Part shown: positions 10,503-20,349 of the stretch, one piece after another | Position numbering within the stretch: position 1 is the first letter of the stretch | Layout of the letters: the number at the start of each line of letters is the position of its first letter | From: Rhizobiales bacterium Y(2018) | GTDB lineage: Bacteria > Pseudomonadota > Alphaproteobacteria > Rhizobiales > Aestuariivirgaceae | Assembly (NCBI GenBank): GCA_005502925.1 | Contig: SCPD01000023.1 | Span: forward strand, 1 to 64,000 | Length of the DNA stretch: 64,000 nucleotides | Reading direction: 5' to 3' | Notes under the pieces: generated by a model | Databases searched by the model: none | Seen by the model: the letters and a program-made list of their open reading frames with translations, nothing else | Told to the model about the DNA's origin: nothing | Program-made: the position numbers and the translations under genes

Positions 10503-11531
10503 TCACGCGCTCAACACCCGGCGCAAGGCCGAGAAGCGCTTGCGGTATTGTGCCGGAGTGACGCCGATCTTGCGCTTGAATAGCCGGCCGAAAAAGCTTG
10601 CATCGCCATAGCCGGCCTCCTGAGCGATCGCTTCGACGGCAAGGGTCGTCGTTTCCAGCATCTGCTTGGCCTCCTCGAGGCGCAGCGACTGCACATAGTC
10701 GAGCGGTGACAGACCGGTGGCGTGGAAGAAACGCCGGTTGAAGGAGCGCTCGGGCATGCCGCTCATTTCGGCCATCGCCGCGACCGGCGAGGCCTGCTTG
10801 TAATTGTCGGCAAGCCATTCCTGGCACGTGGCGATCTGCGCGTCGTTTCCCTGTTTCGCGGTGACTAATGAAGCATAGGGCAAGGCGCCCGCATGATGCC
10901 AGTCGAGCAGGTAGACCTTGGCGAGCTCGATCGCCTGCTCGATGCCGACATAACGCGCGACCAGGAACAGGGCGAGATCCTGCCAGCTGGTGCCACCACC
11001 CCCCATGATGATGCGCTGCCCCTCGCCGCTGACGACGAGGGTGCGGCTGCAATGCACGCGCACTTTGGGGTAGGTCTCTGCCATCGCCTTGCAGAAGCCC
11101 CAATGTGTGGTGGCATCATGGCCATCAAGGATACCGGACTCAGCCAGGATGAGGGCGCCCGAACAGGCCGCCGCGATCACCGCACCGGCTTCGTAATGTT
11201 TGCGGATCCAGGCGATCTCCGGCTCGAAGAGTCCCGCGCAGCTTTCCCCGGGCGCGATGAAGAAATCCGAGATGCAGAGAATGTCGGGGGGCGGGGCATC
11301 GGGGAGTGCGTGATGGGGCATGATGGTGACGCCGTTGAAGGCCGCCACCGGGGCCTTGTCGCGCGCTACGATGCAAGGCCTGACGGCACTCGTGCCAACC
11401 CGTCCGGTGGTCAAAAAAGTCCAATCTCTTCCAGCAGATGCGAAGAGGTCGAACATGCCGTAGAGGGTCGAGCCGGTAACCTCGGGCACAGCCAGAAGGG
11501 CGACATTTAGAGGGCGGGTATTCTGTGGCAT
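10503..11531 (-). CDS. GlxA-family AraC-type transcriptional regulator
   Basis: DNA-binding regulator of 342 residues. Residues 1 to about 170 form a DJ-1/PfpI (class I glutamine amidotransferase-like) ligand domain, with AACSGALILAESGILDG containing the nucleophile-elbow cysteine. Residues about 220-340 form an AraC-type double helix-turn-helix (FNRRFFHATGLSPLDYVQSLRLEEAKQML and the GYGDASFFGRLFKRKIGVTPAQYR signature). Proteins with this architecture regulate amine, arginine and choline/glycine-betaine use. It is divergent from the homocysteine S-methyltransferase gene 112 bases away, which is a plausible target. Confidence 0.92.
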   Translation of the reverse strand: MPQNTRPLNVALLAVPEVTGSTLYGMFDLFASAGRDWTFLTTGRVGTSAVRPCIVARDKAPVAAFNGVTIMPHHALPDAPPPDILCISDFFIAPGESCAGLFEPEIAWIRKHYEAGAVIAAACSGALILAESGILDGHDATTHWGFCKAMAETYPKVRVHCSRTLVVSGEGQRIIMGGGGTSWQDLALFLVARYVGIEQAIELAKVYLLDWHHAGALPYASLVTAKQGNDAQIATCQEWLADNYKQASPVAAMAEMSGMPERSFNRRFFHATGLSPLDYVQSLRLEEAKQMLETTTLAVEAIAQEAGYGDASFFGRLFKRKIGVTPAQYRKRFSALRRVLSA

Positions 11532-11643
11532 GGCCGAAATGACCGTTTCCTTGCCGGAACACCCTTAATGCCAGAGCGGAGATTACGCTAGGTCGACGCG
11601 TCTCGCCGGCCTCCGCCGGTCCAACCCAAGCTGGAGATCTGTC

Positions 11644-12585
11644 ATGTCGAAATATCGCAAAGCGCTGCCGCAACTGAAGGGCGGCGTTTTCCTGACCGAT
11701 GGTGGCCTCGAGACCACTTTGGTTTTCCATGAGGGCATGGAGTTGCCGTGCTTCGCGTCCTTCCCGCTCGTTACCACCGAGGCCGGGCGCGAGAAGCTGA
11801 AGAGCTATTTCATGCCGTATCTGGAACTGGCCCGACGCAAGGGCGTCGGCTTCATCCTCGACACGCCGACCTGGCGCGCCAGTTCCGATTGGGGCGAGAA
11901 GCTCGGCTTCTCACGCGATGGGCTCGCCGCCGCCAACCAGCTCTCGGTTGAATTCCTCGTGGATTTGCGGGACGCCTATGCCGGCAAGATCGAGCCGATC
12001 GTCATCAATGGCGCCATCGGCCCCAGAGGCGACGGCTACCGGGTCGACGACCGGATGACGGCTGCCGGAGCGCGCCGCTATCATGCGCAGCAGATGGCGG
12101 AGTTCGCCAAGTCGGAAGCCGACATGGTGACCGCTTTCACGCTCAACTATGTCGATGAGGCGGTGGGCATCGTGCAGGCCGCGCAGGATTGCACGATGCC
12201 GGTAGTCATCTCCTTCACGGTCGAGACCGATGGCAAGCTGCCTTCCGGCGAGAGCCTGCGAACTGCGATCGAGACCGTCGATCGGGTGACCGGTGGCTAT
12301 CCACTCTACTTCATGATCAACTGCGCGCATCCGGAGCACTTCGACAATGTGCTCGAAGACGGCGCTTGGCTCGGCCGCATCCGTGGCATCAGAGCCAATT
12401 CATCGACCAAGAGCCATGCCGAGCTCGATACGGCGACGGAGATCGATATCGGCGATCCGCTAAATCTCGGTGCCCGTTATGGCGCATTGCGCAGCAAATT
12501 GCGCAATCTGCAGGTCCTGGGCGGATGCTGCGGCACCGATCATCGTCATCTGTCGGCGATCTCGGATGTCTGTCTCGCGGCCTGA
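11644..12585 (+). CDS. Homocysteine S-methyltransferase family protein
   Basis: Zinc-dependent methyltransferase of the MmuM/BHMT family, which transfers a methyl group from S-methylmethionine, betaine or a related donor to homocysteine. The 313-residue protein has the N-terminal LTDGGLETTLVF motif and both zinc-binding elements: INCAHPEHF near residue 222 and GGCCGTDHRH near residue 296. The donor cannot be read from sequence. The gene is divergent from a GlxA-type regulator, a family often linked to betaine and methylated amines, which slightly favours a betaine-like donor. It stands alone, followed by the convergent LOG gene. Confidence 0.9.
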   Translation: MSKYRKALPQLKGGVFLTDGGLETTLVFHEGMELPCFASFPLVTTEAGREKLKSYFMPYLELARRKGVGFILDTPTWRASSDWGEKLGFSRDGLAAANQLSVEFLVDLRDAYAGKIEPIVINGAIGPRGDGYRVDDRMTAAGARRYHAQQMAEFAKSEADMVTAFTLNYVDEAVGIVQAAQDCTMPVVISFTVETDGKLPSGESLRTAIETVDRVTGGYPLYFMINCAHPEHFDNVLEDGAWLGRIRGIRANSSTKSHAELDTATEIDIGDPLNLGARYGALRSKLRNLQVLGGCCGTDHRHLSAISDVCLAA

Positions 12586-12641
12586 CTTTAGCAACAGGGG
12601 ATGTGCGCTCGTTCTCGGCGCACATTCCTACAAAGTCTTGC

Positions 12642-13232
12642 CTACAAGGTCTTGCGGATCGGGTCGGCCGGGACATTGGCGGTCGACTGGCTGAGCCTCT
12701 CCTCGAAGACCGACACGACGTCTTCGGGCTTTTTCACCACTTCGAGCTTGAGGTCGATGCCCTCGCGGATGAATTTCTCCTGCCGCATGTGGGTGATGAG
12801 GGTGAGGAGGGGCGCCCAGTAGTCGTCGACATCGCAGATGATGATCGGCTTGGCATGCCGGTCGAGCTGCGCCCAGGTCGAGATCTCGACCAGTTCCTCG
12901 AGCGTGCCGAGACCGCCCGGAAGTGCCACGAAGCCATCCGAACGCTCGAACATGGTCATTTTGCGCTCATGCATGCTGGCGGTGACGATGAGCTCGTTCA
13001 CATTCGTCAGCATACGTTCTTTGTTGACCAGGAATTCCGGGATGATGCCGACCACATGGCCGCCGCTATCGAGCACCGACCGGGCGACTTCGCCCATCAG
13101 GCCGAGGCTGCCGCCGCCATAGACGAGACCGATGCCGCGATTGGCCATGGCCGTGCCGAGCGCGCGCGCCGCCGCCATATAGGCGGGATTCCGTCCCGGA
13201 CCCGATCCGCAATAAACACAAAGATGCCGCAT
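12642..13232 (-). CDS. LOG-family nucleoside 5'-monophosphate phosphoribohydrolase
   Basis: Cytoplasmic Rossmann-fold enzyme of the TIGR00730/LOG (LONELY GUY) family, which releases the base from a nucleoside 5'-monophosphate; some members activate cytokinins and others act on AMP. The 196 residues contain the family motif PGGLGTLEE (residues about 103-111) with the preceding HERKMTMFERSDGFVALPGG segment, and the N-terminal CVYCGSGPG nucleotide loop. Length is typical. In a free-living alphaproteobacterium the physiological substrate is not established. Divergent from the LysM gene by about 120 bases. Confidence 0.92.
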   Translation of the reverse strand: MRHLCVYCGSGPGRNPAYMAAARALGTAMANRGIGLVYGGGSLGLMGEVARSVLDSGGHVVGIIPEFLVNKERMLTNVNELIVTASMHERKMTMFERSDGFVALPGGLGTLEELVEISTWAQLDRHAKPIIICDVDDYWAPLLTLITHMRQEKFIREGIDLKLEVVKKPEDVVSVFEERLSQSTANVPADPIRKTL

Positions 13233-13353
13233 GATTCTCCTATATTCCTTTTTGTCGCGAGAGGGCGGCCGTAAAGTTGACCCGACTGCCGCTTAAACTT
13301 TGCAGATTCGCCAGTTATTCCCTATTTACAGGCGGAAACATGGAACCGCGACA

Positions 13354-15156
13354 ATGAAAAATCCGCTTGTAGTGTTTACTGGGGCTGCCCTCGCGACTTT
13401 GGCCGCCTTGGCCGGTCTCAAGATGACCGACTGGCCGTCCGATGCCCCGCCTGCGTCCAACGCGGCGCAGACCCAGAGCGAGGCGCCGAAGACCGCCGAA
13501 GCGGAGAAACCAGCCGAAAAGCCGGCGGAAATGGCCGCTGTCCAGCCGACCGAACAGCCCCAGGGCGAGGCGCCCCAGGCCGAAACACCAAAGACCGAAA
13601 CCCCGGCGCCGGAAGCCGCTGCCGCGCCTGCCAAGCCGGAACTCGACACGGTGCGTGTCGAGGCCGACGGTCAGGCCGTCGTGGCGGGCCGCGCCCAGCC
13701 GGGAGCGGAAGTCTCGCTCAAGCTCGGCAATGAGGTGCTGGGCAAAGGCGTCGCCAATTCGGACGGCGCCTGGGTCGTCGCGCCCGAAAACCCGCTGCCC
13801 AAGGGCGCCCATGAGATCACCGTCGAACAGAAGGCCGCCGACGGCGCCACCACCACATCGGAGAAATCCATCGCCGTCGCGGTTCCCGAGCTGCCTGGCC
13901 AGCAGGCCATGGTGGCCCTGACGGAACCCGGTTCCGCCACCAAGGTTCTCCAGGCGGGCGGCGCCACCGAGCCGCCAGCCCAGGCCGAAAAGCCGGCCGA
14001 GCCGGAACAGAAGACCGCTGCCGCTGAGCCCGCTCCGCCGGCGGAACAGGCGCCAGCAGCTTCTGCGCCGGCCGCCGGGACAGAGCAGCCTGCTGCGGGT
14101 GAGACGGTCCAAAAGACCGCCGAACCCCCGGCGAGCGGTGAAACGGTGCAGAAGACGGCCGAGGCGCCGGCCACCCCCGAAACCCCTCAGAAGCCTGAGG
14201 AAAGCCAGCCGCAGACCCAGGAAATGGCGGCTGTCGCGCCCAAGGCCGCCGAGGAAACCCAGGCCGAGAAGCCGGCTGAATCCGCCGCCCCCAAGGCGAC
14301 CGAGACACCGGCCAAGACCGCCGATGTTCCGCTCCGCCTCGACGCCGTCGATTACAACGACAAGGGCGACATCATCTTTTCCGGCCGCGCCAGGCCCGGC
14401 ACCGCGGTGCGCCTCTATGTCGATAATGGCAGCGTCGGCGACGCCATCGTCGACTCTGAGGGCAACTGGACCTTTGCCGGCAGCGACATCATCGCGCCCG
14501 GCACTCATTCTTTGCGGGCCGACCAGATCGACAGTTCCGGCAAGGTGATGGCGCGCATCGAGCTGCCCTTCCAGCGCGAGGATGCGGCGGCCGTCGCCGC
14601 GCTCAACGCGCCGGCTGAGCCCGAGCCAGCGCCGCCGGCGAAGTCGACCGAAATCCCGCCGCCGGCTCAGTCCGAAACCACGCAAGCGCAGCCCGTGCCG
14701 CAGCCGTCGGAGCCGGCCCAGCCGGAAGCTCAGCCCGCGCCGCAGACGACCGAAGTCGCCAAGGCCGAGCCCGAGACGACAACGCCCGCGCCGTCCGCGC
14801 CCGCCGCTTCGGCCGAGCCGCCGGCGACGCCTGAGCCTCAGCCCGAGGCGACCGAGCAGGCCGCCGCGGCTCCGACGACTCCCGAGCCTGAGACCAAGCA
14901 GCCCGAGCCCGACAAGCCGCGCTCCGGCAAAGTGGTCATCCAGCCGGGCAACAATCTGTGGAAGCTGTCGCGCGTGATCTATGGCCGCGGCATCAACTTC
15001 ACCGTGATCTATGACGCCAACAAGGAACAGATCCGCGACCCCGACCTGATCTATCCGGGGCAGATCTTCGCCATCCCCAATGCCAACCCACCTGAATCGA
15101 TCGACCCCAAGCGCCGTGATCCCCTGACCAGCGCCGAGGGCGGCACCCAGCAATGA
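13354..15156 (+). CDS. LysM-domain envelope protein with Ig-like repeats
   Basis: A 600-residue protein likely anchored by, or exported through, its N-terminal hydrophobic segment (residues about 5-23) and placed in the periplasm. Two beta-sandwich modules, at about 97-178 and 322-408, share the pattern GRA.PG..V.L...N...G..V.....G.W.....; they are joined by long Ala/Pro/Glu-rich linkers. The C-terminal LysM domain (about 528-577; PGNNLWKLSRVIYG and YPGQIFAIP) should bind peptidoglycan glycan. ATG 13354 was preferred over 13300 because it opens directly into the signal segment. The stop overlaps the Atm1-type exporter start by four bases, so the two are co-translated. Function is unknown; a scaffold or envelope-integrity role is likely. 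Confidence 0.85.
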   Translation: MKNPLVVFTGAALATLAALAGLKMTDWPSDAPPASNAAQTQSEAPKTAEAEKPAEKPAEMAAVQPTEQPQGEAPQAETPKTETPAPEAAAAPAKPELDTVRVEADGQAVVAGRAQPGAEVSLKLGNEVLGKGVANSDGAWVVAPENPLPKGAHEITVEQKAADGATTTSEKSIAVAVPELPGQQAMVALTEPGSATKVLQAGGATEPPAQAEKPAEPEQKTAAAEPAPPAEQAPAASAPAAGTEQPAAGETVQKTAEPPASGETVQKTAEAPATPETPQKPEESQPQTQEMAAVAPKAAEETQAEKPAESAAPKATETPAKTADVPLRLDAVDYNDKGDIIFSGRARPGTAVRLYVDNGSVGDAIVDSEGNWTFAGSDIIAPGTHSLRADQIDSSGKVMARIELPFQREDAAAVAALNAPAEPEPAPPAKSTEIPPPAQSETTQAQPVPQPSEPAQPEAQPAPQTTEVAKAEPETTTPAPSAPAASAEPPATPEPQPEATEQAAAAPTTPEPETKQPEPDKPRSGKVVIQPGNNLWKLSRVIYGRGINFTVIYDANKEQIRDPDLIYPGQIFAIPNANPPESIDPKRRDPLTSAEGGTQQ

Positions 15157-17063
15157 CGCGCCCGACGTCGCATCAGGCGGCGCTCAGGCGGGGTGACGGG
15201 AGCCACTGGGGGACGCTCAAGGACATCATGCCGCTTCTGTGGCCGGAAGGGCGCATGGACCTGAAAGTCCGCGTCGTTCTGGCCGTGGTGGCGCTGATCC
15301 TCGCCAAGGTCATCACCGTCCTCACGCCTTTCGCCTATAAATACGCGGTCGATGCGCTGACCGCGAAAGACGGCCTGCCGGCACTCGTCGTCGTGCCGGC
15401 CTTCATGATCCTCGCCTATGGCGCGGGCCGGGTGATGATGGTGGCCTTCGCGCAGTTGCGCGATGCGATCTTCGCCAAGGTCGGCCAGCGCGCGGTGCGC
15501 GAGCTGGCGATGCGCACTTTCCGGCATCTCCATGCGCTGTCGCTGAAATTCCATCTCGAGCGGCGCACCGGCGGCCTGTCGCGCATCATCTCACGCGGCA
15601 CCAACGGCATCGACACCATCCTGCGTTATTCGCTGTTCAACACGTTTCCGACGGCGCTCGAGCTCTTCTTCATCTGCGGCATCCTCGCCCATTCCTATGG
15701 CTGGCTCTATGCGCTGGTGGTGGCGGGGACCGTGCTGGCCTATGTCATCTTCACCTATATCGCCACCGAATGGCGCATCAATATCCGCCGCGCCGCCAAT
15801 GATGCCGACACCGACGCCTCGACCAAGGCCATCGACAGCCTGCTCAATTTCGAGACGGTGAAATATTTCGGCAATGAGGAGCACGAGGCGCGCCGCTACG
15901 ACGTGGCGATGGCGCGCTACGAGAAAGCCTCGATCAAGACCTGGATCTCGCTCGCCATTCTCAATGCCGGCCAGGCGTTGATCTTCGCCATCGGCCTCAC
16001 CATCGCCATGCTGATGAGCGGCTATGCGGTGCAGAAGGGCACCATGACGCTCGGCGATTTCGTCATGATCAACGCGTTGATGATCCAGCTCTATATGCCG
16101 CTCAATTTCATCGGCTCGGTCTATCGCGACATCAAGCAGGGGCTCATCGATGTCGAGGAGATGTTCTCGCTGCTCGAGGTCGAGGCGGATATCAAGGACC
16201 GTCCGGGCGCGGTGCCGCTGCGCACCGCCAAGGGCGAGATCGTCTTCGAGCATGTCGATTTCGCCTATGACAAGGAAAGACCGATCCTGCGCGATCTCTC
16301 TTTCCGGGTGCCGAGCGGCAAGACGGTGGCGATCGTCGGTCCCTCGGGCGCCGGCAAGTCGACCATCTCGCGGCTCCTGTTCCGCTTCTATGATGTAAGC
16401 GCCGGCCGCATTATGGTCGACGGGCAGGATATCGCCGGCGTGACCCAGAAGACCTTGCGCGCCGCCATCGGCATGGTCCCCCAGGACACAGTGCTGTTCA
16501 ACGACACGGTGCGCTACAATATACGCTATGGCCGCCCCGAGGCGAGTGACGAGGAGGTCGAGGACGCGGCACGCCTGGCCCAGGTCCATTCCTTCGTGAT
16601 GACCTTGCCCAAGGGGTATGAGGCGCTGGTCGGCGAGCGCGGCCTCAAATTGTCGGGCGGCGAGAAACAGCGTGTGTCGATCGCCCGCACCATCCTCAAA
16701 TCGCCGCCGATCCTCATTCTCGACGAGGCGACCTCGGCGCTCGATTCGATGACCGAGCGTGAGATCCAGACGGCCCTAGGCCAGGTGTCGCGCAACCGCA
16801 CCACGCTGGTCATCGCCCATCGCCTGACCACAGTGGTCGAGGCCGACGAGATCATCGTACTGGAGCATGGCGGCATCGCCGAGCGCGGTACCCATGGCGA
16901 GCTTCTGAAGCAGCGCGGCCTTTACGCTGCGATGTGGAACCGGCAGCGCGAGGCCGACGAGGCGCGCCGCAAGCTCGCCGATATCGAACATGAGGAAGAG
17001 GAAGGGGCCGGCGACGACGGCACCCCCGGGCCGAGCATCGTCGCGGTTAACTCCGCCACCTGA
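15153..17063 (+). CDS. Atm1/HMT1-type ABC exporter
   Basis: A 636-residue half-transporter with an N-terminal six-helix ABC exporter domain (residues about 30-340) fused to an ATPase (about 350-600). Walker A is GPSGAGKST, the signature LSGGEKQR and Walker [12 protein letters not shown]. The N-terminal wording (LLWPEG...[30 protein letters not shown], split here by a few residues) is that of Atm1-like exporters, which move glutathione-linked compounds or persulfides and confer metal tolerance in alphaproteobacteria. It functions as a homodimer in the inner membrane. ATGA overlap with the LysM gene makes them one operon. Confidence 0.9.
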   Translation: MTRPTSHQAALRRGDGSHWGTLKDIMPLLWPEGRMDLKVRVVLAVVALILAKVITVLTPFAYKYAVDALTAKDGLPALVVVPAFMILAYGAGRVMMVAFAQLRDAIFAKVGQRAVRELAMRTFRHLHALSLKFHLERRTGGLSRIISRGTNGIDTILRYSLFNTFPTALELFFICGILAHSYGWLYALVVAGTVLAYVIFTYIATEWRINIRRAANDADTDASTKAIDSLLNFETVKYFGNEEHEARRYDVAMARYEKASIKTWISLAILNAGQALIFAIGLTIAMLMSGYAVQKGTMTLGDFVMINALMIQLYMPLNFIGSVYRDIKQGLIDVEEMFSLLEVEADIKDRPGAVPLRTAKGEIVFEHVDFAYDKERPILRDLSFRVPSGKTVAIVGPSGAGKSTISRLLFRFYDVSAGRIMVDGQDIAGVTQKTLRAAIGMVPQDTVLFNDTVRYNIRYGRPEASDEEVEDAARLAQVHSFVMTLPKGYEALVGERGLKLSGGEKQRVSIARTILKSPPILILDEATSALDSMTEREIQTALGQVSRNRTTLVIAHRLTTVVEADEIIVLEHGGIAERGTHGELLKQRGLYAAMWNRQREADEARRKLADIEHEEEEGAGDDGTPGPSIVAVNSAT

Positions 17064-17110
17064 CATTTTCTGTCTTTTGTCATTATTTTCAGCTAGGTTC
17101 CGCAGCCGTC

Positions 17111-17815
17111 ATGTCACTTGTCAACACCATCACCTCGACTTTCGTCCCCGTCCACCGGGAGGGCTGGAAGTTCGTCGCCATTGCCGCGGCTGTCACCCTG
17201 GTCCTCTATTGGTTCGACCTCGATTTGCTGGCGCTTCTGGCGCTGGTGCTCACTTTGTGGTGCGCCTATTTCTTCCGCGATCCCGAGCGGGTGACGCCAT
17301 TGCGTCAGGGGCTCGTCATCTCGCCGGCCGACGGACGCGTCAGCGCCATCGAAAGCGTGGTGCCGCCGCCCGAGCTCGACCTGCCGCGCGAGACCTTCAC
17401 CCGCATCTCGGTGTTCATGAATGTGTTCGACGTGCATATCAACCGCGCGCCGGTCGATGCACGTATCGCCCATATCGCCTATGTGCCGGGCAAGTTCCTC
17501 AATGCCGAGCTCGACAAGGCGAGCGAGGACAATGAGCGCCAGGCGATGACGCTCGAGCTCGAGGACGGGCGCAAGATCGGCGTGGTGCAGATCGCCGGCC
17601 TGGTGGCGCGGCGCATCGTGAAGTTCGTCGATGACGGCGACATGCTGAAAGCGGGCGAGCGTTTCGGCCTCATCCGCTTCGGCAGCCGGGTCGATGTCTA
17701 TTTGCCGAAAGGCGTCAGCGTTTTCGCGGTCGTCGGACAACGGGCGATCGCCGGCGAGACGGTGCTTGCCGACTTTGCTTCGGACGAGTCCGAGCGCGCT
17801 GGCCGGCGGAATTGA
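17111..17815 (+). CDS. psd: Phosphatidylserine decarboxylase proenzyme
   Basis: Converts phosphatidylserine to phosphatidylethanolamine at the inner membrane using a pyruvoyl group made by self-cleavage. The 234-residue protein is the short bacterial form; the cleavage motif reads RFGSRVD, with the chain break expected between Gly191 and Ser192. A hydrophobic N-terminal hairpin (about residues 18-55) anchors it, followed by FRDPER and the SPADGRV segment. Only ten bases separate it from pssA, which makes its substrate, so they form a lipid operon; it begins 47 bases after the Atm1-type exporter. Confidence 0.96.
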   Translation: MSLVNTITSTFVPVHREGWKFVAIAAAVTLVLYWFDLDLLALLALVLTLWCAYFFRDPERVTPLRQGLVISPADGRVSAIESVVPPPELDLPRETFTRISVFMNVFDVHINRAPVDARIAHIAYVPGKFLNAELDKASEDNERQAMTLELEDGRKIGVVQIAGLVARRIVKFVDDGDMLKAGERFGLIRFGSRVDVYLPKGVSVFAVVGQRAIAGETVLADFASDESERAGRRN

Positions 17816-17825
17816 GGAGCAACCC

Positions 17826-18662
17826 ATGGCGGACATCCCCAATCCGGAAGACGAGACGATCGAGACGAGCCATCGCGAGCAGCGCCTGCGCCGCTTCAAG
17901 CAGGTGCCGATCCGCATCCTGGTGCCCAATCTCATCACGCTTCTGGCTTTGTGCAGCGGCGTCACCGCCATCCGCCTCGGCATGGAGGGCCGTTATGAGC
18001 TCGCTGTCGGCGCCGTCATCCTCGCCATCGTGCTCGATGCGGTCGACGGCCGCCTGGCGCGCTTCCTGAAAGGCACGTCGCGTTTCGGCGCCGAGCTCGA
18101 CTCGCTCGCCGACTTCGTCAATTTCGGCGTGGCGCCGGCCATCCTCATCTATCTTTGGTCGCTCAACACTTTGAAGAGCCTCGGCTGGCTCGTTGCTTTG
18201 TGCCTGGCGATCTGCTGCGCGCTGCGGTTGGCGCGTTTCAACGTCGCGATCGATGATCCCGATAAGCCCGCCTGGATGATGAACTTCTTTACGGGTGCCC
18301 CGGCGCCGGCGGGCGCCGGCCTCGCCATGGCGCCGATGTATCTGGGTTTTCTCGGCATCATCCCCGACGGCCATGCGGTCGCCTGGGCCGTCCTGCCTTA
18401 TACCGCCGCCGTGGCGCTTCTGATGGTGAGCCGGGTTCCGACCTTTTCCGGCAAGACCTTGGGCTCGCGCATCAGCCGCGACCTGGTCCTGCCGCTGCTC
18501 GGCGTGGCGGCCCTCGTCGTCGTCAGCCTGATCACTTTCCCGTGGGAGATGCTGACCGCGATGTCGCTGCTTTACATCGCGCTATTACCCTTCGGTATGC
18601 GCTCCTACCGCCGCCATAAGGCGGAGTATGAGCAGAGGAAAGCGGAGACGCCGGCGGCTTAG
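17826..18662 (+). CDS. pssA: CDP-diacylglycerol--serine O-phosphatidyltransferase
   Basis: Integral membrane enzyme making phosphatidylserine from CDP-diacylglycerol and serine, upstream of psd in the pathway. The 278-residue product has the CDP-alcohol phosphatidyltransferase signature DAVDGRLARFLKGTSRFGAE followed by LDSLADFVNFG, giving the DG..AR...G...D...D pattern. ATG 17826 follows a GAGGAG ribosome site and was preferred over in-frame upstream starts inside psd. The last 130-140 bases of this gene are repeated in decayed form at about 27469-27607. The stop overlaps the convergent aconitase X small-subunit gene by four bases, an unusually tight junction. Confidence 0.95.
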   Translation: MADIPNPEDETIETSHREQRLRRFKQVPIRILVPNLITLLALCSGVTAIRLGMEGRYELAVGAVILAIVLDAVDGRLARFLKGTSRFGAELDSLADFVNFGVAPAILIYLWSLNTLKSLGWLVALCLAICCALRLARFNVAIDDPDKPAWMMNFFTGAPAPAGAGLAMAPMYLGFLGIIPDGHAVAWAVLPYTAAVALLMVSRVPTFSGKTLGSRISRDLVLPLLGVAALVVVSLITFPWEMLTAMSLLYIALLPFGMRSYRRHKAEYEQRKAETPAA

Positions 18663-19096
18663 CGATCGCCGCCGGTTCTCGCGTCCTGCCGGATCACGCA
18701 GCATGACGCGCCAACATCTCGGATCTCTGTAGGAAGATCAGACACGAGGCCCTCAGTGTCGCCGACCACGAGCGGCATTCTCACGGCATAGAGCATATCG
18801 GCGACGATCGCGCCCACTGCCAGAATGGCATCGGTGCGGGCTAGGATGATGCCAGCCGGTGCCGTCTTTCGCCTGATGGCCTCGGCGAGAACGGAGGATG
18901 ACGAGGACGAACCGCGCCCGCTTGGCATGACGAGGATGCGTCCGGTGACCGTCTCGCCCCGATCGGGGTGGTTGGCGTCGATGATCCGGCCGGTCGCGAC
19001 GTCTATCCCGCCCCAGAAGCTCAAGGACTGGGAGAGAACCAGAGCCAGTCCCTCGGCATTTCCGGCAATGACGGCAACAGCCTCGCGTTCCATCAT
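18659..19096 (-). CDS. Aconitase X swivel (small) subunit
   Basis: Small DUF126-type subunit of aconitase X, which completes the active site of the large subunit. The 145 residues contain the family hallmark MPSGRGSSSSSSVLAEAI, with the serine-rich loop that contacts substrate, and a C-terminal swivel beta-barrel. The ATG at 19096 overlaps the large-subunit stop (ATGA) and is chosen over upstream starts for that reason. In characterised bacteria aconitase X enzymes act on cis-3-hydroxy-L-proline; archaeal ones act on mevalonate phosphate. It is the last gene of the leftward catabolic cluster. Confidence 0.9.
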   Translation of the reverse strand: MMEREAVAVIAGNAEGLALVLSQSLSFWGGIDVATGRIIDANHPDRGETVTGRILVMPSGRGSSSSSSVLAEAIRRKTAPAGIILARTDAILAVGAIVADMLYAVRMPLVVGDTEGLVSDLPTEIRDVGASCCVIRQDARTGGDR

Positions 19097-20349
19097 GCGC
19101 CTCGCGTCACGCGCCCGATCGCGGCGGAGCGAACACAATCCTCAAGTTCGCCGAAGGCGACCGTCACGCCGATATTTCCCGGCGCATAATGCGCCCATTT
19201 CCCTGAATTGGTCATGACGACGCCCTCGATCTCTTTCAGTATGGCGGTCACATAGGTACAGGTGTCGGCGACGGGCCGGACGCCGAAGCCGCGCGACTCC
19301 GCCAGCTCGCCGCTACGGTCGAGCTCGCTCAGCGTGTCGCGGCCAGTATTGACATAGATCGGGATGTCTCTCTGCGGCCGGAGCCGGCGCAGCAGCGGTA
19401 TCAGCCGCCGCCACTCGTCCAGGGAGAAATGCGGTGTGCCCAGCGACACGGCCGATATAGGAGAACCGTCCGGGACTTTGGACAGTCGCGCAAGGGCCTG
19501 GGCCAGGTCGGCTTCGCTGATCGTGATCGTCTGATCGGGCTTTCTGCCGCCGAAAGCCTCGCCAACAGTCGCGGCCTCGGGCGTAATGCCGACGGCATGA
19601 AACATCGCGACCGAGCCGGCGGACGCGGCGGCGGCCCCGAGCGCCTTCAACTGATCCTCGTCCCGAGGCGGCGGCAGGCCTTTGATGACGGGTACATGGT
19701 CGCCGCTCTTCTCTCCGATGAGCAATCCGACCGCCACATAGAGGCTGTCACTCGCCGCCCGAGAAGCGGAAAGTCCGACGAACTCATACAGTATCTGGCC
19801 GCGCCGGTTCGCCTCGAGATGCAGGCCCCAGGCCGGGGCACGTCCGGTCAGCGCGCAGCATAGGTCGATGAAGTCGCCATAGCGGTTGGTGCGCGCGCCG
19901 ATCACCGAATTGGCGAAGACGATCGCATTGGATTCTCCCCAGGCGATCTGTTCGCCGAAGCGCGGACGAAAGCGCGTCTGGTAGGGCGCACAGGTGAAGG
20001 TTGGGGCACAGCCTAAAGCAAGGTGAGCGCTCATGAGCCGGCGCATGGGGTCTTCGTCTTCGCGCTTGACGCGCATCAGCTCGGGATGGATCAGGTCGAT
20101 CGAGCCGACATTGAGGGTCGTCGGCACGTGCACCTTGCCGCCCAAGGCGACGAGCCTGTCGACAAAATCGAGGCCCGCCTGGCCGTGATAGAGACATCCA
20201 TCAATATGCGCCCGCGTGATATCGAGGAGTTTCTCGGCGCCGAGCGCCGCGCAGAAGCGGACGAGCATCGCCATGGCCATACCGGCGGCGGCTCCTTTTT
20301 CGCCATCGAGCATCGCCCGATCCTCGGAGGTGAGCCTGAGGTCGGTCAC
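19093..20349 (-). CDS. Aconitase X catalytic (large) subunit
   Basis: DUF521 catalytic subunit of 418 residues, an iron-sulfur lyase that removes water from a hydroxy acid; known bacterial members dehydrate cis-3-hydroxy-L-proline. Candidate cluster cysteines occur in DGCLYHG (Cys52), in GCAPTFTCAPYQ and in ADTCTYVTAI. The segment VHVPTTLNVGSIDL is also typical. The stop overlaps the small subunit start by four bases and the start overlaps the thioesterase gene end (20346-20349), so this gene sits inside a coupled operon. The linked beta-keto acid enzymes suggest the substrate here may not be hydroxyproline. Confidence 0.9.
   Translation of the reverse strand: MTDLRLTSEDRAMLDGEKGAAAGMAMAMLVRFCAALGAEKLLDITRAHIDGCLYHGQAGLDFVDRLVALGGKVHVPTTLNVGSIDLIHPELMRVKREDEDPMRRLMSAHLALGCAPTFTCAPYQTRFRPRFGEQIAWGESNAIVFANSVIGARTNRYGDFIDLCCALTGRAPAWGLHLEANRRGQILYEFVGLSASRAASDSLYVAVGLLIGEKSGDHVPVIKGLPPPRDEDQLKALGAAAASAGSVAMFHAVGITPEAATVGEAFGGRKPDQTITISEADLAQALARLSKVPDGSPISAVSLGTPHFSLDEWRRLIPLLRRLRPQRDIPIYVNTGRDTLSELDRSGELAESRGFGVRPVADTCTYVTAILKEIEGVVMTNSGKWAHYAPGNIGVTVAFGELEDCVRSAAIGRVTRGA

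Noticed and set aside
11532-11643. SAM-class riboswitch upstream of the homocysteine S-methyltransferase gene.
   Set aside because: The interval lacks the conserved cores of SAM-II or SAH-type riboswitches that I could recognise and is short.
13315-15153. A 612-codon open frame on the minus strand opposite the LysM gene, Gly/Leu/Arg-rich.
   Set aside because: It mirrors the Ala/Pro/Glu-rich linker coding of the real gene; low-complexity antisense frames are expected in such GC-rich DNA, and the plus strand has LysM and Ig-like motifs.
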